Assembly (NCBI RefSeq): GCF_910592395.1
Contig: NC_088320.1
Location: 12,150,501-12,214,500 of the forward strand
Reading direction: 5' to 3'
Source: Lineus longissimus
Taxonomy: Eukaryota; Nemertea; Pilidiophora; Heteronemertea; Lineidae
Length of the DNA: 64,000 bases
A model generated the notes under the pieces. It did not search any database and was not told the origin of the DNA. It was given only the letters and a program-made list of their open reading frames with translations. This document shows positions 57,217 through 64,000 of this stretch, piece by piece (the stretch's first letter is position 1; the number at the start of each line of letters is the position of its first letter). Position numbers and translations under genes: made by a program.

Positions 57217-57672
57217 ACCATATGTGAAAGACAAAGACAAAAGTAAAATAACTGAAAATGATTGCTTATTCTTAGTATCCCCAATTTAGTAACTGAAAGA
57301 GAAGCCTACTTGGCTGTCCAATCTGTGGCATGTCACTACTTGTAAACAAATCCTGAACCAAAAATATGATGGAATAGTCATGGCTAGAACTGAAGAAACA
57401 AAATAGTCTGTTATCACACAACAATTGTACCTCTCTGTTTTGTGGGTGTAGTATAGATCAAGCCACCACTATAAAGAGCCATCTATAAAATTAACTAAAA
57501 CTAATTCCTTGCTGTTAGCGTGACAAATCGCAGTTTCTGTAACTGTTTTCATCAATAAAATGTTGTTCACTCAGCAATCATGGTAATTAATTGCATAAAA
57601 AGAGTCTTGTCTGTATGACGGGACTCGGTGCTTGAAAAATCCGGTATTGAGCGGGTTAGTAGGGACTGTAAT
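57217..57672. other. Spacer between the convergent Harbinger genes
   Basis: AT-rich. AATAAA at about 57555 may end the plus-strand transcript. No gene is seen. Confidence 0.45.
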
Positions 57673-58458
57673 TTAGTCGGTATCAGGTAATTGTTCAATA
57701 ATGGTTATTCCTCTCTCCTCCAACACAGCAGCACGGAATAAACGAATCTCGTACACAAGTTCACGGAGCGTATCCCTGATTTCTTTCATCAAGTCACAAG
57801 TTTGCTCTTGATGTTGCACAGAAGAGTTCATGAAATCACTTTCGTCCCTGGCCTTCTTTCCTGTGGTCACCGGAGGCATCATTTGTGAAGCAGGACGTTT
57901 TTTTTCGGCACTGGTACTGGCATCGGTTCCTGCCTGAACAGTTGGCGTTCCAGACCTTGATGTCGAAGGGGATGGAGTACTCCTATCTGAGCTGATGACA
58001 ACACCGCGGTCATCTGGTATGCTGCAGTTTTCATCGCTAGGGGTTTGGGGTCGGGAGTTCGTTGCAGATCCTGGCCTAGTGATGCCGGTTGGTGTCATAA
58101 CAATTGCAGGTCTGGCTGCCCCGCCCTTCGGATAATAAAGTCGATGGAAAGAGTCAAAAAGTTCAAATAATTCACGAGAGTCCTTGAGTTTTAAACCAGG
58201 GTGCATATCATCTGTTGCAGCCCCTGAAGCCTGCTGTGTCTTGATGGCATCTCGATATTCCTTCCCTAGGTTCTTAAGCATATTTTCAACCACTTCGGCG
58301 TGGGTACCAACGTGGTTCCCTACTGCTGCATAAAATTCCTGGACCAGAGCATTCTTCTTGGCACGACGAAATGCCTCATGGTGATCAATCATGTACTCAA
58401 GAGTTTGCATCCTCTTCTCGAGTGTCCACTGGAAGCGTTTCTTCCCCTTTCCGTCCAT
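57673..58458 (-). CDS. Harbinger-associated Myb/SANT-like DNA-binding protein
   Basis: A 261-residue intact frame convergent with the transposase. Residues about 8-90 have the trihelix/MADF-like pattern (FQWTLEKRMQTLEYMIDHHE, then LVQEFYAAVGNHV and VENMLKNLGKEYRDA), followed by a Ser/Thr/Pro-rich linker, a basic KKRPASQ... KKARDESD segment and a C-terminal helix (LMKEIRDTLRELVYEIRLFR). In Harbinger systems this partner carries the transposase into the nucleus and binds element ends. Confidence 0.85.
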   Translation of the reverse strand: MDGKGKKRFQWTLEKRMQTLEYMIDHHEAFRRAKKNALVQEFYAAVGNHVGTHAEVVENMLKNLGKEYRDAIKTQQASGAATDDMHPGLKLKDSRELFELFDSFHRLYYPKGGAARPAIVMTPTGITRPGSATNSRPQTPSDENCSIPDDRGVVISSDRSTPSPSTSRSGTPTVQAGTDASTSAEKKRPASQMMPPVTTGKKARDESDFMNSSVQHQEQTCDLMKEIRDTLRELVYEIRLFRAAVLEERGITIIEQLPDTD

Positions 58459-58820
58459 GATGACTGCTCAGATGACAGACTTACACTAAAGATCTACGCA
58501 TAGTCCAATTCAACCTCTCTTCAACATGGGCAAAGTGCCAGACCTGTGCAACCAGGAAACCAAGTGAAACTAACATCATTATGTAACTGTGGCATGGATT
58601 ATTTACCACTGACATGTGCCAGGCTTGGCACCTTGCCCATGTAGAAGTAAAGTATCTAGAAGGTGTTAGGAAAGTATTATTCAAGTGTAATCTTGGTGTA
58701 ACCCAGGTGTCACCAAGGTGTTAACCTGAACTTGGTGTCTAGGGTTCAGGTTAACACTTTTCACAGAGATTACACTTGGATAATCTAGGTGTAGAGTTAA
58801 CTCTGAGATTTGACCTCACC
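58459..58820. other. Right subterminal region of the Harbinger element
   Basis: Contains clustered GGTGTTAACC, GGTTAACAC and CCAGGTGTCACC motifs mirroring those on the left side. No gene is seen. Confidence 0.5.
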
Positions 58821-58823
58821 CAG

Positions 58824-59272
58824 TGTAGGTTAAGACAGGGACATAGTCACAACCTATCGGTCATTGTGTATAGCGTAAGCTAAGACAGGGACATAGTCAC
58901 AACCTTTCGGTCCTTATGTATAGTGTAGGTTAAGACGGGGACATAGTCACAACCTATAGGTCATTGGGTGATATGAATAAAGGCTAGCAAATGCTTTTAC
59001 TTCAATTTTGTACAGAAAGGCCAAGTGGAAATGTACATGGAGTTTTAGATAAAAGCATTAACTTCTCTTTATTCATATCACCCATTATGTATAGTGTAGG
59101 TTAAGACAGGGATATAGTCACAACCTTTCGGTCATTATAGTGTGGGTTAAGACAGGGACGAAGTCACAACCTTTCGGTCCATATGTATAGTGTAGGTTAA
59201 GACAAGGACATAGTCACAACCTTGCGGTCCTTATAGTGTAGGTTAAGACAGGGACATATGCACAACCTTTTG
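58824..59272. repeat. 50-bp satellite array, right block, about 7 units
   Basis: Same unit as 54046-56035. It ends at a diverged unit (CACAACCTTTTGGTGCG). Confidence 0.95.
58966..59083. mobile_element. MITE in satellite, copy D
   Basis: Same 118-bp MITE and the same unit context as copies A-C, now in the block separated by the Harbinger insertion. Confidence 0.88.
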
Positions 59273-59827
59273 GTGCGAGCAAATGCTTCGGTTTGTAAGG
59301 ACAAGCACGGTCTTATGTATATGCATTCAAGCATTTTCTATAAGTTCAAGCTCATGCTTGTTAGACCAAGCTTTTGCTTTTCTACCCAAGAAGTTGCTTG
59401 TTCTATGAAGCAAAAGCTAAACTTTATGCATACCGTTTCAAGAAAAAGCCTCGAAAAAGCAAATGCTAGTTTTTATGTATTCGGGCCAATAACAGTGGTT
59501 ATCCCTGCAAATACAATAGTGTGCCCTGCTTAGGAAAAGATAGGCGCTTATCTCATATGGACAAAATGCTTCAGAAAAATGTTTGTGTAAGTTATTTGAT
59601 TTAAGTTGTCTTGGGGCTATTGTCCTGGTACAAAAGAAGAATGATATTTTCATTATTTTGATAAATTCTTACGAAACTGCCGAGTTTTATTATGTCTGAC
59701 TCACTAAATCATTATAAAATTGACTCACTGAGTTGAACTCCCGAGTGCCGACGATGCCAGAGTTGATGATTCGTAAGAATTAATTGTAACTCTAGAAACT
59801 CATTATATTTCCATACCTGATTTTCAG
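59273..59827. other. Intergenic with AAGC/GCTT-rich internal repeats
   Basis: 59275-59470 has repeated GCAAATGCTT, AAGCTTTTGCTT and AAGCAAAAGC motifs in both orientations. No gene is seen. Confidence 0.5.
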
Positions 59828-59966
59828 ATCCTGGGTCTTACACCTGGTGAAGTCGAATGGCTTAGCAACCATATGGGTCACACAGTGGATATCCACAAGG
59901 AAGCCTACAGGTTGCACGAATCAACTATAGAACTTTTCTTTTATCAGAATGTTCCCAGGCTTTATG
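59828..59966 (+). pseudogene. C-terminal exon of a Crypton-like tyrosine recombinase
   Basis: After an acceptor (TTTTCAG ending 59827) the plus strand reads LTPGEVEWLSNHMGHTVDIH then KEAYRLHESTIEL. This matches the end of Crypton-type or Crypton-derived recombinases: a W-L-x-x-H-x-GH block and the tyrosine of the YRL motif. Similarity stops at about 59935, where the opposite strand begins to encode a kinase. Only this exon is present. Confidence 0.65.
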
Positions 59967-60640
59967 TCTCGATGTAGCACCATAGGCCTAAGGGAATACA
60001 TATATGCAATTCCCTGCATGACCTGCTTGATGTATTACCCAGCTTATCTTCAGGTTTTATTCCCATCGCCTTCTTAATATCTTGGTCGAAGATGGCATCA
60101 TCCATATTGGAGCATTTAATGAATTCGCTCACCAGGTAAACACCACCGGTGTCTTTAGCAGTTGCAAGAAACTGGACGATGTTTGGATGCCTGAGCTTTG
60201 TATTCACCATTATCTCCTTCTGGATCGTTTCTGTCATGGAAAGTCTCGAACCTTTCGGTAAAAGAATTTCTTTTACCGCAACATCCGACCCTGCCCAGTG
60301 TTCTTTATAAACTTTGCCGAATGTTCCTGCACCTAGCAGCAAAGATCGGTCTAAGTTGATGTCACTAAGTGGCACTTCTGGGACAGCAAATGCTACATCG
60401 GTTATGTCGGGAGCAGGGCACTTGCGCTCACCACTTGGTCCAGCTTGGACATCAGACCTCTCGCTTGATGCATATACTTGCCAAACTAATTTTATTTTCT
60501 TGGAGGTATCGGTAAAGTTGCCGTGGGTTACCTGGCAGTAGTAGACTCCTGCTTCTTGAACCGTTAGTATGCATGACCGCCCGCCGCTATGAACGAGCGC
60601 ACCATCTTTGTACCATGTTGTGGCCATTTTCCTTGTTTCT

Positions 60641-61314
60641 CTGGAGTTTAAATTTCCCGCCTTGTAAACCCCTTTTTAATGAGCCCTGTTTGTTACTTGT
60701 GTGAACCCCTTTGCTCTGATGGACCCTTTTTAGCCTCCTTTTTAGATCTCCACCATTTTGCTTTCTTCTAACTCATTCATTTCTAGTTTTACCAATTTCA
60801 AGTTATGATTTTCCTTGGGGTAGCTCCCCTTATCAGCACACAAATCGTTTGGTAAGCTTAAATAATATGTATAGAACCCTTCTTTTAATATGATTTATGT
60901 ATAAACGGTCTGCAGGAAGGATTCTTGTGCCTCTCTGTGCAGCCCTAAACCCCCTTTCCAGTGCCCATGTTCTCAGGCAGCCCTGCAGAGCATGTGGTCC
61001 CTTTATATGTTAATTTACATGGGGGTTTTCCTTGGGATTTCCCTCATTATCATGCAAATTTTGGGGAATTTCCAGCTCTGGCTTTTTGTCACCTGGTTTG
61101 TTTACAAACAATAATGTACTTCAGATGTGGTGGGGGAATTTATTGTAAAAACGTATAGGAGACGTTAGGTCTTTTTCTTTTCGCTGGTCTTTGGTCTTTC
61201 TAGTGTTTATTTTCTGTACTTGTTGGCTATTATTTCACATGTTGATGCTATACTTGCATTTACTTGTCTTTATTTGTATTTTCAGTAAATCTCTATAATC
61301 AAGGGAATTTCTAC
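60641..61314. other. Intron between Ig-linker exon and Ig-kinase exon
   Basis: Donor GTAGAA at 61314 and acceptor CTCCAG ending at 60641 (minus strand) give a 674-bp intron that keeps the reading frame (two bases plus one). No other feature. Confidence 0.6.
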
Positions 61315-62615
61315 GTTTGTGTTGTTTTTTGAGCTGCCCCAATATACCAGTCATATCGGATTGTGTCGTCGTCTTCACCGTGATATCCCTCGATGATACC
61401 AATAATTAGATCAGCCCCATCGTAGCCCCAAATTTCGTCTGGATGGTGAAGTATGATCCCATCAACACGTTTAGGGGCAGATGGACAAATTACTTCTTTT
61501 GTGCCTTGTTCATTCGTCTCGTTCTAGATAATTTCAGGGAGTTTTCTTTCGCCCACAACAACAGAAGAAACAGTGAAGCCATCTGTGCCGGGGCTATACC
61601 ATTCGTCATCAGGCAAGGTGTTGGTGTTGGCGTGGTCTTTGCATTGTGAAATGCTGCAACATTTCAGATAGCTTGCATTTCCCGAGTACATTGATATCAT
61701 TTCCCGGCCATACGTGACTGAAATAGCCGGGGAATCCGGTGCACCTTCCTTGGTCAGCTTCCTCAATGTTGGAGAAACTACAATAACACTCATCTCATTC
61801 GTTGTTACATCACGTCTGTTTGCAGGCATCACTGTGGCTTCGGCACCTGCTGAATCTGCTGCATCATTGTCATGCGTTTCAGTATCTGATGTAGGGAAAG
61901 TGCCATCTATTTTCTTAGTAGTCATCATATAAAGAGTGCAGTTCGAAGAAAAGAGTCCACGAGATTTAAGATACTGTCCATAGTTGCAATTGTTGCCATT
62001 GACGTCTTCGAATTTCGATATAATCTGTCCATGAGCATCGCCCAAGCTAACTTCCATATCGCACAGTATCCCAAACTTCGACTTTCCATCCATAAAAAAA
62101 CAACAGCTGGCCTTCTTCTATTATGCCCTCCACACTCATATCTAGGGATTGGTTCGTAGGAATACTTCTAACCCCACCACCGTCCTTCAGAAAGATCTGT
62201 TTGAAACATGCACCCTTAAAGTGCTTCCAACCGAGACGGACGAGTGGCTTTCTTGACCTCGACATCTTCGCTGAACCACTGCTGCCCTGGAATAGAAAGG
62301 TGGAAGAGGTGAGAATATTTCACTGTCAGATGATTTTCAAATCGTTCCATAGAATAATTGTTATGCACATTCCTGATGAACATTCCTTATGTCTTTTAAA
62401 CGAACCTGACATAGAACCAAGTCTCCGTACATTTGAATAATACATATTTAAAAGAGATCAGGGGGTACGGGAAATGAGTCAAACTTACATGCAGGCCTAC
62501 TTGCCAGTATGTCTAAAATTCATGATCACCGACAGGCGGCTCCTCCAACTCGGGTGACTACAAAACAAAGACTCAATACCCAAGACCTAAACAAAGATCC
62601 CCTACTACAAAACAA

Positions 62616-62734
62616 GACCCAACTACAAAACAAAGACCACCCCTACTACAAAACAAAGACCAGATCAAACACTGTTCAGTATTATTGGGGCCTTTGTTTT
62701 GTAGTAGGGGTGGTCCTTGTTTTGTAGTTGGGTC
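62616..62734. repeat. 46-bp-arm inverted repeat in a kinase-gene intron
   Basis: 62616-62661 and 62689-62734 pair at 44 of 46 positions, with a 27-bp loop. The arms themselves consist of two tandem copies of a CTACAAAACAAAGACC-like motif. It lies inside the intron 62287-62764. Confidence 0.92.
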
Positions 62735-62892
62735 TTTGTTTTGTAGCCACCACCTCCAACTCACCTTTTGGCCTACTGTCGTTTCAAGTGTAGTCTTTTG
62801 TTTCTTTGCTACAAATCCTTTCCCTTTCCCAAGCCTTATTGTCTTCATGATGTCTTTAATCTTAGCATCATTTGTTGTTCCGCCGCTGGCAC

Positions 62893-64000
62893 CTGAGAGA
62901 GAATTATATATCATTTAGATACGGCATCATTCAGTCATACGTGAATTTCTGAATGGAATGCTATCAGGGCCGTATTTAACCCTCTCCCACAGAAAAATAA
63001 AAATGGCTAAATATGCATTTTCCAAGCATCTGAGGGCAAGACGTTAGGATATCCCTATAGCATCATTTATTGCACATCTTTAATGAACAGTGCCTAAAAA
63101 TAATCTAACAAGGCTAGTGCCCGCCAAAATAAAAAAGTCCTGGGATTTTTCGTTTGGGTCGCTAGGGTATGCGTAGACTTGCCTGAGACTTGCTTGGGTT
63201 CAAGTGGTTAATCAGTTCGATATCAAATAATTTGTACCTTTTATAACAAAATACTTCCGGCCCAAGGAGGATACCGCGGTGACGTCACATCACGTGATCC
63301 CGACCCATATTAGTGATCGCTATGGCCAATCAGATTCAGTCTACTGACAGCACCAGCACTGAACACATCTCCACGTCTCACTGTCTGGTGCGCTCCTGTA
63401 CACAAAAACACCAATAGACATGAAATATTGCAATACCTAGTATGGATTCTTCCTGTGTAAAATAAAATTTACAGAGCAGATTAACTTCCACGAATAAAAA
63501 AGACGTTTGGCGTGGCCAAAGTGCGGAAATAATGTCTCCGCTAAAATACACTACGAAATACACTAGGCAATGCACTACGCAATATACAGTAGAGATGCAG
63601 TTGAGTTTGTTATTGTTTTGACTTAGAAGCCCGCCCATATCATAATATATTCATGTATTCATGAAGTATGAACTAATTTCTGTCCCATACAACTCTAAGA
63701 ACAGTCAATTTCTCCTTAAATCATCACCGAAACCGCGATATCTGCAGGAAGATTTCGTTCTAGTGTCCGAAAATGCATGATCTTACAGGGGCGCTAACTC
63801 GACAAATAGAGGGGATCTATGGGGATCTATGCGAGTTTTAGGTCCTACAGGTCTCGAACTTGTAAAATCTGTAAACATGCCTCCAAATCCCATTATGATA
63901 ATGAAGAGATTGCCCCATATCTGGGAGACTATTTGAAACCATCGCTAATTTTGGAAGATCGGTGCCCGGCTATTTGGTTTAAAAAACCCTATTTTTCCAC
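62893..64000. other. Upstream region of the kinase gene
   Basis: No supportable gene. TGACGTCA (63280-63287) and CACGTG (63291-63296) lie 4 bp apart and could belong to a promoter of the minus-strand gene; its first exon was not identified. Short ORFs at 63378-63638 have no family signal. Confidence 0.4.

Larger units (their letters stand above)
56039..58820 (+). mobile_element. PIF/Harbinger transposon with two intact genes, inserted in the satellite
   Basis: The satellite breaks off inside a unit at 56038 and resumes at 58821. The flanking triplets TAG (56036-56038) and CAG (58821-58823) could be a 3-bp target duplication with one change. Ends are weakly inverted (GGTAGGTTTGACCTC against GGTGAGGTCAAATCTC), and subterminal sequence is dense in GTTAAC/GTTAACAC motifs. 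It encodes a DDE transposase and a convergent Myb/SANT-like protein, the two-gene plan of Harbinger. Confidence 0.85.
59938..62892 (-). pseudogene. Ig-domain receptor-like protein kinase gene, truncated and mutated
   Basis: Three minus-strand exons with consistent phases: 62892-62765, 62286-61315 and 60640-59938. Exon 2 encodes an N-terminal domain with WKHFKGACFKQIF and DGGG motifs, as in uncharacterised cnidarian/lancelet proteins I recall, then a GYDGADLIIGIIEGYHGEDD segment leading to DWYIGA. Exon 3 begins with an Ig-like segment (TTWYKDGALVHSGG ... AGVYYCQV), then a TKL-like kinase: LGAGTFGKVY, VAVKEI, LRHPNIVQF, and, after a frameshift, HRDIKPGN. Lesions are an extra T in a T7 run (62094-62100), an in-frame TAG at 61524-61526, a frameshift near 60045, and loss of everything after the catalytic loop. 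First exon(s) lie upstream of 62892. Confidence 0.72.

Noticed and set aside
54046-59272. CRISPR-like regular repeats
   Set aside because: The 50-bp units abut directly with no unique spacers, no cas genes exist and the context is eukaryotic; it is a satellite.
1-64000. tRNA and rRNA genes
   Set aside because: No A-box/B-box pair with a cloverleaf and no rRNA-like conserved block was recognised by eye; a covariance-model scan would be decisive.

Overview
The window looks like repeat-rich nuclear DNA of a marine invertebrate animal. Supporting signs are spliced genes with GT/AG introns and AATAAA signals, a DIRS-like tyrosine-recombinase retrotransposon, an OTU-carrying animal-type Helitron, a Ty3/Gypsy element primed by a tRNA-Gln-like site, Harbinger and pogo DNA transposons, and an immunoglobulin-plus-kinase gene of a type I associate with lancelets and cnidarians. 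The exact phylum cannot be fixed from the sequence. No bacterial-style operons, rRNA, tRNA or CRISPR were recognised.

Layout: 1-6034 is a decayed DIRS-like element on the minus strand (gag with zinc knuckle, RT-RNase H, broken tyrosine recombinase). 6231-7146 holds a broken copy of an uncharacterised gene whose intact paralogue is at 18037-19143. 7564-15467 is a 7.9 kb unclassified element; an internally deleted, inverted copy lies at 38111-40740, and a duplicated empty site next to that copy defines the element ends. 19456-19770 and 29041-29453 are LINE reverse-transcriptase tails. 25353-25475 is a probable MADF-domain first exon. 26429-31444 is a Helitron remnant (OTU protease, DUF6570, HUH Rep) that has lost its helicase.

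33682-35104 is the most gene-like item: a three-exon precursor for a small secreted six-cysteine (C-C-CC-C-C) peptide with signal peptide, acidic propeptide, Lys-Arg cleavage site and poly(A) signals. A dead pogo/Tigger element with perfect 33-bp terminal inverted repeats follows (35322-37630), then a 373-bp tandem duplication into which the second copy of the unclassified element inserted. 41746-43048 and 44038-44817 are fold-back elements with arms of about 300 bp. At 45718-46388 a duplicated CRE-bearing module precedes a small tail-anchored ORF.

47427 to about 54050 is a Ty3/Gypsy element on the minus strand. Its single recognisable LTR merges into a 50-bp satellite (54046-56035 and 58824-59272). 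The satellite carries four copies of a 118-bp MITE and is split by a Harbinger transposon with two intact genes (56039-58820). 59828-62892 contains a decaying minus-strand Ig/protein-kinase gene cut off by a Crypton-like recombinase exon on the other strand. Most remaining sequence is intergenic, with scattered palindromes, minisatellites and poly-G tracts.
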